Positions 1 to 12,783 of a stretch of DNA of 64,000 nt are shown one piece after another; within the stretch, counting starts at the first letter, position 1; each line of letters opens with the position of its first letter. The notes beneath the pieces were generated by a model. That model was given only the letters and a program-made list of their open reading frames with translations. It was not told the origin of the DNA and did not search any database. This stretch comes from Albifimbria verrucaria. Taxonomy: Eukaryota; Ascomycota; Sordariomycetes; Hypocreales; Stachybotryaceae. The position numbers were made by a program, and so were the translations under genes. The stretch is from assembly GCA_020081605.1 (NCBI GenBank), contig JAHREC010000009.1, positions 4,402,001-4,466,000 of the forward strand, read 5' to 3'.

Positions 1-3000
1 GACTTCAAATCGGACGTAGACCTATCCGACGTTTTCGACGCACTTCTGAGTGCAGTCAGAATTCGTGTGCCTCGAGCTTTGCGTTCCGACACCTGCTTCG
101 ATGTCATGACTCCAATCAAGCTCCACAATGCTTGTCTGGGATGCGACTCAACAACCTTGACAATGATACGCATCAATCGTAGGAAAAGGTCCTCGTTAGG
201 ATGTGCTATACGCGCCACAACTTGAGGCAATGCTGTATAAAACACATATGCTGGTAAACGATGAATATACTTGTCTAAGAATGTATGTAAAAGCTTGAGC
301 TGCTCAACACGTCTCTTGTACAGCTCCCGAGAGAGCGAGGCTTTGCCCTCTGGAGCTTTGTCAACTTGCGCGCCAAGGTCAAGCCTATAAAGTCAGGACA
401 CGCGGCAGTGTTTGATAGATATACTTCGTTCCGCAATGCAGGGACCGAACATAATTCTCGATGACGAGTCTCGCCCCTTCACCGGTTAAATAAGCGTCAC
501 TCTGGTCATCAGGCTTGAGTGGTTTTTCTGCTTCAAGGATTTTCTTGTAGAGTCGTCCTAGGTAGTAATGACCTTTCTCCCATGCAGGGAATGTCTTAGG
601 TGCCTGTTGATACTTTTCTCGTAATGCGCTGGCGTGTGTCTGGCCAGCTGCATCCAGCCATTTCGCCAGGAGTAGCTGAGCACGTGCCGTAAGTAGTTTC
701 TGTTGATTATCCAATTTGGCAGACCCTACACTGGCTGATGCTCCTCCGGTCTGTGTCATGAACTTGTTTCGCTCAATGGCACCCTGAAGCATCTGTATGG
801 CTTTTCGATGATGATTGTCTCTCCATAGGAGTTTTGCATTCTCAATAGAGGCAGCATCGTCGCCGAGACGAGAAGCATGAAGCACGGCACTGAAAGACTG
901 GTGTAAAAGTTGGACTTTCGGGCAAGTCGCGCACTTGAGAGCCATAAGCTCGACACATCAAGGTCGGCAAAGTTGGGTCTGTGCATGTTAGTCATATATT
1001 TTGAGTGAGCTCCGTTGGGAATATGCATACCTGGTGAGCTCCATAACTGCTCTTTGAATTCCCAATAAGTATTGCTTATCGTTGAAGTAGGCGCCAATAA
1101 CTTCCAGTCTTCCTTCCAGCAAAGTCTTTGTTATCCTGCGCTCTTGCTCCTTTCCTGATTTAGCCCTGATGATGAATTCCAGGTCAGTTAAGACATGGCA
1201 CTTCAGGAGAACATCATGAGCAGCTTGTAGTGACACCGTAGTGGACGGTGTCATTAGGTTAGCGACTTTAGTTCGCATGTCTTGTAACATATTGTTGATA
1301 GCAGCTGGGCTGGCAGATTGATGAATCAGGCCTAGAAGAATGGCAAGGGAGATATTGAAATCATCCAGATCGTTGCCTTGGAAGCGGTTCGTGAATTTGA
1401 GAAGGCTTTCCCACCTGCCGGTTACCCAGGCTGCTTCTACAGCAAATGGCATGATCTTATTGTCTCCAGAAGTATCACTCCTCATACCCTCAACATGGTT
1501 GAGCAAAACATCTGTCACCATTAGCCAAAGTAAGCCACAGGGAGGGATTTAGAAACATACCGTGCTGCCCGGCTTGTTTGAGACAATTGAGCAAATCAAC
1601 CTGAACGTCCAGATTGTCCGGGTTCTCTGCAAGCTGCATCTCATACCAAGTTTGCGCTGCAGTCCATCGTCCCGCCTTTTTGTGGCTCAAAATCTGTTGA
1701 TTGATATCAAAGGTATGTAGGTGAGCGGATATTCCATCCAAGCCATCAGGTTCATCGATATTGGCATAAATATCTTGGAGTCGTTCGAGAAGTTTCAGCC
1801 GATCGCCCGGCTCATGTTTTTGCTGTTCCGCTTTTTGAGCGTGCTGTTCTAGATGGAAAAGAGCACGTGCATATTCGTTGCAGTCGATCGCTCTTTGGGC
1901 TATAAGTTCAGCAGGAATGTCATCCAGGATGGTTTGGACGGTCGACACCATTGCTTTGTCCGCTGCGGAAAGCTGACCGGCTGATCGTTTGGCATGGATC
2001 CATCTCATCGCATAATCGAGGATCCTAAAAACGGCCTATACTGATGAGTAATCGCTTAACTGGATATTTGGAGGACACTTACATGACAGAATCTCTTCAT
2101 ATCCTCTCTCTCAGGTAGGAGGCATCCTTTTCAGGTTGATGCTGTAGAATACCCATCAATTCACCAACTACCTGGTCGCGCTCGAGCTGGGTGCTCCTAG
2201 AGCCAGTGAGGATATGAAGAACCAAATATGGTAATAAGAATTCAGCGGTAGAAAGATCTTTAACACGGATAACACGTGTCAGCGGTTCGAATATCATATC
2301 CGCAAATGGGCTCTGGCCTTTCCGTAGAAGATCGATTGCAAAAGATCTCAACCAGTTGGCATACAGCCTTTCGGGGCGGAACAGTGGGTATTCTATTGGT
2401 GCTGGAACCATTGGTGCCACCATATAGTGTGAACTCAAGAAGGAGTCACGACTTCTCTCACGGTCTCTGGTAATGCGATCCATTTGCGATAAATCTCACT
2501 TCCACCAAGCATACCCGTGCTCTGCATGTCACAGGCTGCTTTGATCTCACTCCTGTCTAGGAGCTCTTGCATGGCAAAGGAGAGAAACCCTTGCAATTTG
2601 GTATCTGTTGCAGAAAGGAAGGCAGGTACTAGAACGACTTCCAGTAGGAACAGGGTAAAGTCAGTCATTTCATCGGCCGTCTCAAAGTTGTTGAGTATAA
2701 CGATAGAGCGCTGCTCTCGAACAGTTTCGATTCGATTGGAGTCCAAGCAGCCGATAAGTCCAATACATTCGGCGCAGAGCTGAGGAATATCAGTCTGCGT
2801 ACCAGCGTGCTTGCATGCGCAGTCCAGAAGCCCTCTGAGAAGTGTTGTGATCACAGCGTCTGGCCGCTGGCTGATAGCAGAGGTATACAAGGCGCTCTGA
2901 TTGTCTTTGAGATATGGCACAAGCTCCTTCAGTGCTTGCTGGACCACACCAGAATTGTCATGGCTAATTCTTTGTGCAAAAATATCCAAAGCCTCTTCAG

Positions 3001-6000
3001 CGACTAAAGCAGGTCGGAGCTTGTTAAGTCGCGAATCAATGCCTGACAAGGCGGAAATATGTGCTAGCGATGGTAATCGGCTAACATAGCTGCTTACTAC
3101 AGCTTCATGCTGATCCAGGAGAAGCGTGAGCATGTTCTTAGCCACCTCTGCTGTCGATGCGTTTAGGTCTGACCAGTAGCGACCGACAATGAAGAAGGAG
3201 GTTTCAATGAGAGCTTCAATGTCCTCTTCTTCTAGGTGACTGAGCATAGATGCCCAGCACGAAAATGCAGCTTCACGGAGGTGATCTTGTGCGAGAGCAG
3301 ATAGTAAGCAAGCTGATATCTATGTTTTCTGTTAGTTCAAATCACTAGAAACTGTAAGAGAGTAGCTTACCTGTGGTCGAGCAATCCTTACATATCCTTT
3401 ACCAAGTCGAATCATTTCCTCTAACGCGCGGATACAACGCCGCTGCTCCATTACTGGAGGTGTACTTGAGACGGAGTCATTGATGACATCGGCCAATCGA
3501 GCCATGAGTCCCAAAATGTAATTCTGAAGAAAGCGTCCGACCATGTTGTCTTTCTTGTTTCTGGTCTCTTTCATGGAGGATTGGGCCACGGCTGCCAATA
3601 TTTGCAACGCTTTCCTTCCCTAGCAGAGGTTAGTACTTGAGATCATATTCTTTGCATGACAAGGTGCTCACCTGGGCCTGACGTGTTGCATCACCGTCAC
3701 CAGCAGCCTTTAAAAGTTCCATAATGGTCAGTACTGGCTCTGAAAGCAAGATTTGTGGAAGAGGCTGAGCATGAAAATCTGGTGAAATTTCTTCAAGACG
3801 AGATTTGACAAAGGCTTCCACATCCTCTGTATCTTGCATTAGAAGAAGAGACAAGATAGAAGCAAAGTTGGAGCTGTCGGTAAGGGAGCTCAGGAGATCC
3901 GTCTCTTTACGAGCCTCAGCAATTTTTCGGATCACATCCTTTTTCTTGTAAAGAACAAGCCAAGGGAGGGCATGTGCCTGTGTAAGGAGAAGAAGCTCAT
4001 TGACAGAAATCTGAAGAAGCTCAGCTATCGCACGGCTTCTCTGCGGGCGTTGCACCATGTCCTTGGTGACCAAGTAGGCAAGACTGTCCCAGAACGGTTG
4101 GAAGAGGCGTCGTGGAGTGGTACCTCGAGCCTCAGCAAGATTTAAAAGCTCGTTAAAAGCAAAAGCAGACTCGAGACTGTTGCTGCGTCCAATGTACTCA
4201 AAAAGCATGATTAGGACGAGATTTAGCTCATCTTCCATGACGACCCTTCCAAGTTGACCCCAGGCCATTATACACGTCTCCACAAGGTTTGGCTGAGCTT
4301 TTTCTGATATGGATTTCAGGAAGGCGATTGTGTTTTTCCTATTGCGACTCGTGAGCTCCTTCGTGATAGAAGCATCCGCACTCCCAGTGACAAATGTCAC
4401 TATTGTCCTTCCAGCAGCAATCCGAAGTTCTCTCATAGAGCTATTAAGAGACTGAAGACACCATTGCCCAAGACCCGATGTCTCCAGGTTAATAAAATCA
4501 GGGTCACTGGAATGCAGCACAAGCCTCCTGAGTGCTATCATAGCTGCGACTCTTGGTCGCCGAGACTTTAAGAATGAGGGCAGGGATATAAGCTTAGTGA
4601 AGAATGCTTGGGCTCGAGGAGGTGGGATATCTGATAGAGTTACCAAAGCCCCTTGGGCTTTGCATACGAGGCATCGATGCGATGGATTTAACTTTGTATC
4701 ATCAACCATGGGTCCATCTGAACCGACACAGCCAACTTGGGATATCAGGTCGATGACTAGACACTGAGTATCTTCTGCAACTCGCTGATAGGCGTCACTA
4801 AAATAATTAGCATGGTCCATTCTTGTTTCATTCAGCCCAGCTTACAGAAAAAGTTCCTCCAAGTTGAGTGTATCCTGGGGTGAATCTTCTAACTCCAGGA
4901 CTGTGGACACTGTATGCATTAATGACAATGAGGTTGTGGTGACTGAATTCGATAACTTGCGCCGCTTAGGTAGTTTTGCCGGCGGTTTGTTCGAGTTTAA
5001 TGGCAATTGCAGGATCTCAATAGCTTTACTAAGCCGGGCATCTTCGAAAGTGGTGTGGTCCAATTTCTGTTGTGGCGATGATTCCGTGGCTTGTTGAAGC
5101 AGCTTCGTGCATTTCTGTGGTCCATTAGAGAGATTGACTCGCAAAAGAAGAATGCTTACTCACCCAAACATCGCTGTCCGGTCCTATAGCTGGCCATTCA
5201 GACGCCAATGGAATCAACTCGTTTACAAGCTTTGAAGCTGCAAGGCGGGATATCACCCGAGATTCAATTGATAGCTTTGTTATGTGGACAACAGCTAAGC
5301 AGTAGGTGTGTCGAGCGTCAGCTCCGATGGATTCTGGCGAAACAAAATCATCAGGGCTCATGATCATCTCATTGCATAAGAGAACGAGAACAGTGCCAGC
5401 CTTCTCTTTGATGCCATTTGCTGGCTTCCCATCAGCCACTAATGCCTTCAGCAAGTCCAACACCAATGTGATAGTTGAACTTGGCGAACTCTTGACAAGT
5501 GGATCCCACCGCCTCTGGACTGATCTTAGATCAAGCCAGGTATCTAGAAGCCACAGGCCCGTCTCTGAGATCGAAGACATGCATGAGAGTGTGGGTTCTT
5601 GGCAGATCAATGGGTAAGCCAGTACTTTGCTCAAACTTGATACTTGTCTCAATGCTTGAGAGGCTTTGGAAACGTCATACACGACGCGCTGGGTGTTTTC
5701 TGGCCTGGCATCACCAAGAATTTGATGCAGGACAGACGAAGGTGGAAGGTCAAGCCTGAACGGCAAATCCTTTGACGTGGGAATGAACTTGGGGTTCTGG
5801 AGAAGATCCACGAGTCCTGACAGGTCAGAACAGTCGCAGTACAGTTCAAGTGAGACTTACTGGTTAACGTGGCGCGCAGATAAAGGACGAGAGAGCTGGC
5901 AAATTCCCACAGTACTCCGCTGCGGGGATTACAAGAAACAGGTACTGCAGGAAACCCTCGATGGAACCCTCAAGTTCAAGACAAGAAGGATGGCCGAGCA

Positions 6001-6423
6001 ACCGCAATATATGAGGTAGAAGCCAGACCCATAACTGCTCCTGGCCCCGGAAGAGAAGACCATGGTTGGCGCTCTGGTAGACAAGGACCGAGGAGTCTCT
6101 TTGATTGTGAAGCGGAGGAAATTAATAGCCTTGAGCGCTTCAGATCGAACATGGGCTTTGTCAAGGAATGGGTCGTCCAGTTTCAGGCCTTCAAGAACAA
6201 CTCGTGAGTACACATATACTAGCATATGGTTGTGTTCCACCCTCTCTTGGTGAGATTTGAGAAGATCTGGATTCTCTTTAACCCGCTGAATGATAACAAA
6301 TAGGCCCTTCAGCTCGCTGTTCTCGTCGTGCCGTGACGACTTGCCCGACACAGAGATGTCCTCAACCAACTGGGCGGCGAGCGTTGAAGGCGGAGGACCG
6401 CCATTAGGGAATCCGGTAGTCAT
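1..6423 (-). CDS. uvsB: ATR/Mec1/UvsB-type PI3K-like checkpoint kinase, 3' part beyond left edge
   Basis: Nuclear DNA-damage and replication checkpoint kinase of the ATR family (UvsB in Aspergillus, MUS-9 in Neurospora). The start chosen is the ATG at 6423 (MTTGFPNGGPPPSTLAAQ), matching the family N-terminus; a GTG further upstream is not needed. HEAT-type helical repeats follow; the ATR-specific UME region lies around 4100-3650 (RRLFQPFWDSLAYLVTKD) and the FAT domain runs from about 2500 to base 1 (ALWSLIGVMTSKQ near 130-90). The kinase and FATC domains are outside the window. Introns visible include 5817-5860, 5115-5163, 4798-4845 and 3620-3671 (the last with TACTAAC). The frame changes near 6091, 5924, 2440, 2113, 914 and 387; each break is one base and the family sequence resumes at once, so I treat the gene as intact with sequence errors. 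The family assignment is secure. Confidence 0.93.
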
Positions 6424-6899
6424 CCTTACAGGGTCGCCCGTGAAAGCCTCGCTGATGGAATTCCCAACCAGCACCGGTTCAGCATCGCGGTTAGGACGAC
6501 AGCATCGAGGAGCAGTTGAGCCGCATTACTAGAGCTTTGAAGATGAAGCACATGCATTTGTGTTTGGTTGGCGTGAAAGCACTGACACGAAGTGGGGAGG
6601 TCAAACGCGTGGTCACGTGACCGCCAATTCAATTAAGTGCTACTTGACATGGACCTCTGTTCATCACCAACTACATCATCAAACACTAAGAGGTTCCACA
6701 ACAATCAGGAGAAATACAAAATATCTCAATAGAAGAGCTTGGCTGTCTGGTGAATACATAGATTCAGGCCTCGTATTTACTTTGGCACTTCACTCTAGCC
6801 GTTACCTGTGAAGGGGCTATCGCAGCCAGTACTACAAACACACACTTCTCGAAAGCAGACAGCTTAATTCATCAGTCATACCTAGACCTAGCACATATT
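6424..6899. other. intergenic, uvsB 5' side / Hsp70-like 3' side
   Basis: 476 bp between two minus-strand genes. It must hold the uvsB promoter and leader and the Hsp70-like gene's 3' end. I see no further ORF with coding character and no recognisable RNA gene. Confidence 0.6.
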
Positions 6900-8880
6900 T
6901 TACTCGTATCGGACTTTGATCGCATCATGCGTTACACCTGCAAAAATGTTGGTCACCGGAGTCTTGTGCTCAGCTTTGGAATGGACTTACCTCCAAGTTC
7001 AACGGTATAAGTGATCATGGCAGACCCATAGCTGGCTTCAATCACGCCTTCTAAGCAGTAGTATCGGTGCCAGCCCATTGTTGTCTGCTTGGCAGCCTTT
7101 TGACCGACCGAGATATCTTGTTCAGGTCAAGTGATAATGTTGCAACACATTTTGTCGCTGAATCCAGGTGAGTTGGCGGATAATCGTCGTCGTTCACGAA
7201 TATCTCGATCTCAGTTTGTGGGATGTGACCTTGGCCTGTAGGTACATCACACTGATAGTCGATGGTTGATGGTCTACCTTCAGGATAAGATTCTCCCTGG
7301 TAAAATTAGCTGTTGTTTCGTCAACGGTATCATTGTGGACTTCGTACCTTGCGGATGAACCAGCACATCTCCACAACTACCATTTCTTCCTCCTTCTCTG
7401 ACCAGAAGCTGTTCACTATCGTTAGAATTTGGTCTGTTTTGACCTGGAAATGGCTTTGACTCACGCTTCTCTAGGGTCATGCTTCATCATGTCATACCTG
7501 GCAAGCAATGAGGTTCCGTAGGACCGTCTTGCAATACGAGACGCAACGCCCACCTGTGCTAATGCAGGTCTATACTGATTTAGGCCATGGATTGCAGCCC
7601 TTTAACTACTGCAGCCCAGGCATTTTCTGGCTGGAGCACTTGCGTTCCTGAAGCGATAGCGTCTCGCACACGAGATTTAAGGTAGCGGCTCTGGCCAAAT
7701 CCTCCGACAAGAACGACAGCTGTCACATTGTTCCCGGCCATATTTATCTGCTCCTTTATCAAGCATATGATGTCCTTCATGATTGGGTCAAATATCCTAG
7801 ACTTCATCTCTTCTTGTGGCATGGTATACCGGTTGCGGCGCAGACCCAGGCTTGAATCCACTCGAAGAGTAAGTGGCTCACCTTTGAGTGAAAAGTCCTT
7901 TTGAACTGGTTTATGTTAGTTGATGGAGCTGATACTGGATGCCTTGGATCTCACGGCTTCAAATTCGTTCAAGGCGAGCACCAGGCGCTCATCTGTCCAA
8001 TACTTGTCTCCATGTGTTTGTTTGAGGTGCCTCCGAAATCTCATGTTGAGCATTGATGAACCACATCTACCACCAGTACCTTCAGTGACCTCCTTTATTT
8101 CCAGCTTGTCAATTTGGGTGACCTCGTAAGAAATAAGATCTACAGTCCCTCCGCCTGCATCACAAACCACAAACTTGCGGCCAACCTGCAGAGTGGATGG
8201 GCTGAGGTTTTTCAGTGTGTACAGGGCCGCTGCTTCCTAGTCGATTGTCAACATATGCGGTAACATCGTGCAAGAATGGAGCATACTGGCTCAGATATCA
8301 ATTGAATCCTCTGATTGCCGCAAAAACCAGCCATAGCGGCTGCCCGCTCAGTTGCCTGTTTCGCTGCATTGGACCAAATAGCGGGGACCGTAACAACAAA
8401 GTCCATAGGCGTCGAACGGACTACACTAGGCGATAGGCGCTTTTCCAGAATACTGATGAAATGCGTGTAAAGGCAGGAAAGGTATATCTTGGTCAATTCC
8501 ATGGGGATTCTCCTCACGGTCTTCTTTGGGCGGCTCATCCAGCTTCCTATACCACCATCAGTAAGCTCTCGTTTCTGGCCTTGCGACGCTGCTCACAATT
8601 TGAAGAACCTGCTCCGTTTTGCAGATTCTGGGATCTGAAAACCCCATTGCCATCCTGACGCTATTTTTCGTAGCTCCGTCGGGACTTTTGGGCTACTTTT
8701 CGCCGAACTTGCTGCCGGCCAGCTTGATATTACATGCTGGACTTCGGGCTGTTGATTCGCGCTTAACCAAGCTTCTTACAACATGTGAGTGGGCCGACTT
8801 ACTCGTGTAGTTTCTGCCCAAGCAACGCCTGAATAGGTCGTGCCGAAGTCTATTGAAACAATGATCCTCCGTTCGCTCAT
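6900..8880 (-). CDS. Hsp70-like (HSPA12-type) actin-fold ATPase
   Basis: Begins at the ATG at 8880 with MSERRIIVSIDFGTTYSGVA, the Hsp70/actin phosphate-1 motif (DFGTTYSG). Later come DFVVTVPAIW, then VVCDAGGGTVDLISYEV (phosphate 2, near 8165) and VLVGGFGQSRYL (adenosine motif, near 7715). This is the large fungal family of Hsp70-like proteins with the nucleotide-binding domain but, in place of a canonical substrate-binding domain, a variable C-terminus ending VTHDAIKVRYE before TAA at 6900-6902. At least six short introns are visible, among them one ending at about 8217 and a final one with donor near 7000. Single missing bases occur in A or G runs near 7905 and 7600, and one or two more between 7400 and 7100. 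Cellular role unknown; filamentous ascomycetes carry many such paralogues, often near accessory genes. Class assignment firm, specific function not inferable. Confidence 0.88.
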
Positions 8881-9635
8881 CTCTAGTGCTTGGAGGCGAT
8901 GTTTGACGTTCACTCAGGGAATACCATGTCTATAAACACCTTTGAGATGGTGGCTGGATGGCACACGTAGGGTATGGACACTCTAATGGATGAGATCTCC
9001 CACACCTACATAAAATCATGAGCGCACAGATGCGTGACACGCCCTCAGCTCTTGCAGCGTCGTATGACTGGTGCGGAAGGTTTGGGGTGTCGTATTGGTC
9101 TGACAATACGGTGATCAAACCAACACAAAAATATGAGGTTGGGTATTGTATTACTCATGATGCCCATTAGGAACAGGAATTACAGCGCCTTCAAACAAGA
9201 GTGGTGCCTCCCCGTTGCTCTGACATGGCATCGGGCCAATGATTACGCCTACATCGTGTCCTAACGTGTACGCATGCATTAAGGTGGAGCACAACTAGTT
9301 GGACTCCAGCTGGTTGGGCGTCAAGGCGGATTCGTTCTCGCACAGCTTCAATGCACTTGGGCGCTTCTGCAAACTAAGAAAAGATGACCCTGTGAACTTG
9401 CTAGGTACACTTGAGCACCAATGGTATAACGCTTGAGGAACTTGAACACGGAATCGCCGTGATAGTGTTGTGATGAAGATCAATTAGACGGCACCAAGTT
9501 TCTTCCTACTAAGATACAAAACAGATGCGCATACATCATCTAGGCTGTTCGCAACGGTACCGCAGGGTCCAGGAGCACTAAGGTGCTAGAAACAAGCTGT
9601 CTTCGAAGGCTGCCAACAAGACTACATAGAGCACC
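8881..9635. other. divergent intergenic region
   Basis: 755 bp between the divergent Hsp70-like gene and the coiled-coil gene; it presumably holds both promoters. No coding pattern or RNA gene recognised. Confidence 0.5.
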
Positions 9636-11058
9636 ATGGCGGAAGAAGAAGCATCTACCGATAACAAGACTGCTCAGGAGCCGGATCTGGAAACAAAACT
9701 CAAAGAAGAGATCCGACTGCGTCAATACACGGAAGAAGTGCTGGACTCTAGACAACATGAACTAGAAACTCAGGAATCCGAGAATGTTCAGTTGCGGAAG
9801 AAGATAGAGCAACTCAAAAAGGAGCTAGCGGAGACGCAAAACCAACTCTCTGAGGCTCGCTCTCAATGCAAAACCAAGGGAAAGCAATTACAGGATGCGA
9901 AAGACCAGATTTTTCAGCTGCAGCCGCAGCGAAAAGATATCACCGATAGCGAGGCCCACGACATGTACAAGAGCCTGGTAGGAAACGTGCAGCGGTGGGT
10001 AGAGAATCGGATGAAACCAATACTTGAGGACTTCGACTCGAACCGTTTAAAATCCCGACCAAATCCAACCCAAGCGACTCGTTTGCTCACGTTGCTCCGA
10101 GAGTCGGCTAAGCGGTGCATTATGATCGATCAAGCTGATGAGTATCATGTCATGGCTATCATCATGAACTATTTATGGCATGCTTTCTTTGCCCGAACAT
10201 TTTACTGCCCTCTGGACGAAACTGATGGTGATGCTACACTAACATGGATCGATGAGTTGGAGAACTCCATGTCGAAACTACCTCGAGGTGAGCCATGGGT
10301 GTTTGCTTTGCCGTGTCAGGACACTGCTAAGGTAGCTGGTAGACGTTGCAGACTGTCGACAATGGAGGAGTGAAACATTTACGGCTCTGACAAGTCAAAA
10401 CGGATTCAAAGTTCGCAGAAACCGATATCTTAATATGCTATCGGAGGATCTCGCCTCTGTACTACTCGTCATCGTCCCCAGAGCAACCCCGGCCGAGCTC
10501 CAAGTCTCCCTGAAGAGAGGCATCATCGAGCCAGCCGCGGAGCTCGCGCACCGTCTACACCTTGCTACTAATATTTACACCCTGAGATGGCCAGCCAGGA
10601 GTCCTTGGTCGAGATTAGAGGTCTACGATTGCCTCAACATTACCAATGGTGGCATGATTCTGGACCTTAGCGGCACCACCTCAACATCGTCTGCCCGCCG
10701 CAAGGTCTCGTACATGTTCGATGTTGCTCCAGGTTTGTTTGTGGAGAGGATAGATGGCCAGAAAAAACTCGCTATGAAGGCCATAAACAAACCGAGCGTC
10801 CTGGTCCATGGCGGCGACGGAGATGTCGTCCAGCGGCCAACGCTGATGAGATGGGTTTGGGATAATTCCAATGGATTGCCGAGCACTGCTCGGGAGGGTC
10901 CATCCAGATACACAGCGCCTAAGCGTGAGTTTATGAATCCAACCCTTCTCGCAAATCTAATCATGTTAGATAGGGCCTTCCGGACAGACGCCGCCAGCAG
11001 GAGGGAGAAAGAGGTGATACCTGAGATTATACAAGTCAGACTGATGGCAGTGAAATGA
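9636..11058 (+). CDS. coiled-coil protein of unrecognised fungal family
   Basis: Starts at an ATG in good context (CACCATGG). Residues about 15-105 are a heptad-rich, highly charged coiled coil (runs such as KKIEQLKKELAETQNQL). After it comes a globular part with W-V-x-N-R-M, NYLWHAFFARTFYCPL and, after the break at about 10290-10340, VDVADCRQWRSETF..VRRNRYLNMLSEDLASVL, then IIEPAAELAHRLHL and a C-terminal MFDVAPGLFV region. The two open stretches are joined most simply by a 37 bp intron from a GTGTTT donor after codon W to ...GCTAAGGTAG; alternatively a GTGAGC donor at 10286-10291 is used and one base is missing. This layout recalls uncharacterised ascomycete proteins with an N-terminal coiled coil and a conserved C-terminal domain, but I cannot name a function. 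It converges with the GGCT gene 275 bp downstream. Confidence 0.75.
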
Positions 11059-11333
11059 GATACCACAATACGACAAAGCAAAAGGGAGATATTGAGAGAA
11101 ATAGTGTAAACGTACCAGAATTCGCCTGCTCTGATTCGAACCGATCGGAGAACGGTTCAAAGGTCAAAGTTGTGTGTCGAATCATCTAGTCGAGAAATAT
11201 CCAAACTCCTCAATCACAATGATGGGGTATTCATGGAACCGGTGGGTTGGTCGCGGCGGGAGCGGTGGAGGAGTATCAGCTGGTTCCTTATGGTGCATCT
11301 TGTTCAAAGCCGGGACGCTATTCCGACGCCTGG

Positions 11334-12149
11334 TCAGGAGTGATCGGAGAGTCTGCTTGTCAGGTCCAGCTGGAATTTGGCCGATCCGAGGTGGCTCACC
11401 AGTCCGAGGATTTGCTTCGTGTGGCACCTCTTTGGCCTCGGCCGTGGTCTTGTTATTTCCTGATGGCTCCTGTGTCCCGGTCTGGGGTCCTGCTCTGGAA
11501 TGAATGGCCTGATGCAGTTGCGGATGTAATCGTCCTCGATGCCCAGGGCAAGGGCGTCGGCAATGGCCAGGTTGATACGGTTTATGTACTCCTCCTTGGG
11601 AAGGCTATCCTCGATGTGCGTGAGACTGGCATAGACCAAGACTTCCTGTTGCCAGTGCTTCTGGTTCGCGGCCGGCTTCTGTACGATGGGCTTCGCGGAA
11701 TTGCAAACCTTGGCTGGACCGCCCTTGTCGACAATCCAGGACGTCGGACGACGGTACAGGGCGCTCTGGGCACGGTGTAACAAGACAGGCATGTAAATTT
11801 TGGCGTAAGCATTCTTCGACACGCCCTCATTGATATCTAGCCTGGCCTCATCCTTTTCGTCAATCTCATAAACAAGCCCGTCTACCCAGTGACCCTCAGC
11901 CTCCGTGACATTGGCATAACCGCGTTCATTGATCTGCCAGCGGTAGTTGGCCAGACGAGCACGGCCAATATACTTGCTATTCGGGCATCTTCGCTTCATC
12001 TGCTTCAGGTGAACGTTGCTTCCATAAGCAAAGTAATATGTGGTTGCCCGGCAGGGCCCGCCGGCGATGCTCCAGTCGTCTGGGTGGCCATCAGGCGGAG
12101 GGGACGGAACCAAGAATCTCCGGGCGTCCGCGAAAGAGACAGCTACCAT
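11334..12149 (-). CDS. gamma-glutamyl-cyclotransferase-fold (AIG2/GGCT-like) protein
   Basis: A 271-residue protein from the ATG at 12149 (MVAVSFADARRF). GGCT enzymes cleave gamma-glutamyl amides and release 5-oxoproline. The hallmark substrate loop is YFAYGSN (YGSN at residues 42-45), followed by CPNSKYIGRARLANYRW; the presumed catalytic Glu is E108 in LDINEGV, the position of the active-site acid in human GGCT (inference by motif alignment). The last 60 residues are a basic, low-complexity tail (RPRPRPKR) of unclear role. No intron and no frame break was seen inside the domain. It lies head to head with the amidoligase gene at 12784. A GGCT fold does not fix the substrate: glutathione-type gamma-glutamyl peptides, gamma-glutamylamines or a metabolite conjugate are all possible. 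Confidence 0.88.
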   Translation of the reverse strand: MVAVSFADARRFLVPSPPPDGHPDDWSIAGGPCRATTYYFAYGSNVHLKQMKRRCPNSKYIGRARLANYRWQINERGYANVTEAEGHWVDGLVYEIDEKDEARLDINEGVSKNAYAKIYMPVLLHRAQSALYRRPTSWIVDKGGPAKVCNSAKPIVQKPAANQKHWQQEVLVYASLTHIEDSLPKEEYINRINLAIADALALGIEDDYIRNCIRPFIPEQDPRPGHRSHQEITRPRPRPKRCHTKQILGLVSHLGSAKFQLDLTSRLSDHS

Positions 12150-12783
12150 GGATAGGTTCCTGGGAACAAAATGTAGGTTGAGTTCTGTTTGTGGAAGAAG
12201 GATTAGGTTGGTGGAAGAGCAGTGGTCATCTAGGAGAGTGGGTGGAACCGCCCTGCATGGGTTGGGCAGCAAATCGGCCGGTCGCAGCAAGGGGATGTCA
12301 ACCACCAACCAATTATCGCCGTCCACGTTCGGGCTGTCGTGACAGGAGTCGTGGCGACCGTCTCGAAGCCTTGGGCGCCGCACCGGGAGGCGTTGCTAGC
12401 CTGGGCAGCAGCTCCTAGGCGTTCTCCACGATGCCCAGCCCAAGAGCCCGGGCCGAAACCCAGGCGCGGGCGATCCATAATATGGACAAGGAGTCGCCCT
12501 GCTGCTACCGGCGGTTTCTATTTGTCGTCGATCGAAGCACGAGGGCTGATCAGCTGGTCAATCTCTGCCGCCAGTTCAGCATCCGCCATCTCCAGACGCG
12601 TAGCCAGCGACGTCGGACTTAGCCAAGGTCAGGTCGAGGAGAGAAAACAATTGGAACATGCAAAGTCGGAAGGGTTGAAGGTTCTTATTAAGAGTTGTGT
12701 GCTCAGTCGAAACTTCGTCTCTGTGAAAGACCTTGGTGCAACGCTGTCCTGCAACCCACCCATATCAACCAACACCACCAGCC
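12150..12783. promoter_or_regulatory. shared divergent promoter region, GGCT/amidoligase
   Basis: 634 bp between the two start codons. Any promoter elements for both genes must sit here unless leaders are spliced from further away. I recognise no specific operator. Open stretches here are short and lack coding character. Confidence 0.45.

Noticed and set aside
11133..11160. Inverted repeat TTCGAACCG..CGGTTCAAA resembling a tRNA T arm
   Set aside because: No acceptor or anticodon stems around it; a simple hairpin in the 3' region of the coiled-coil gene.
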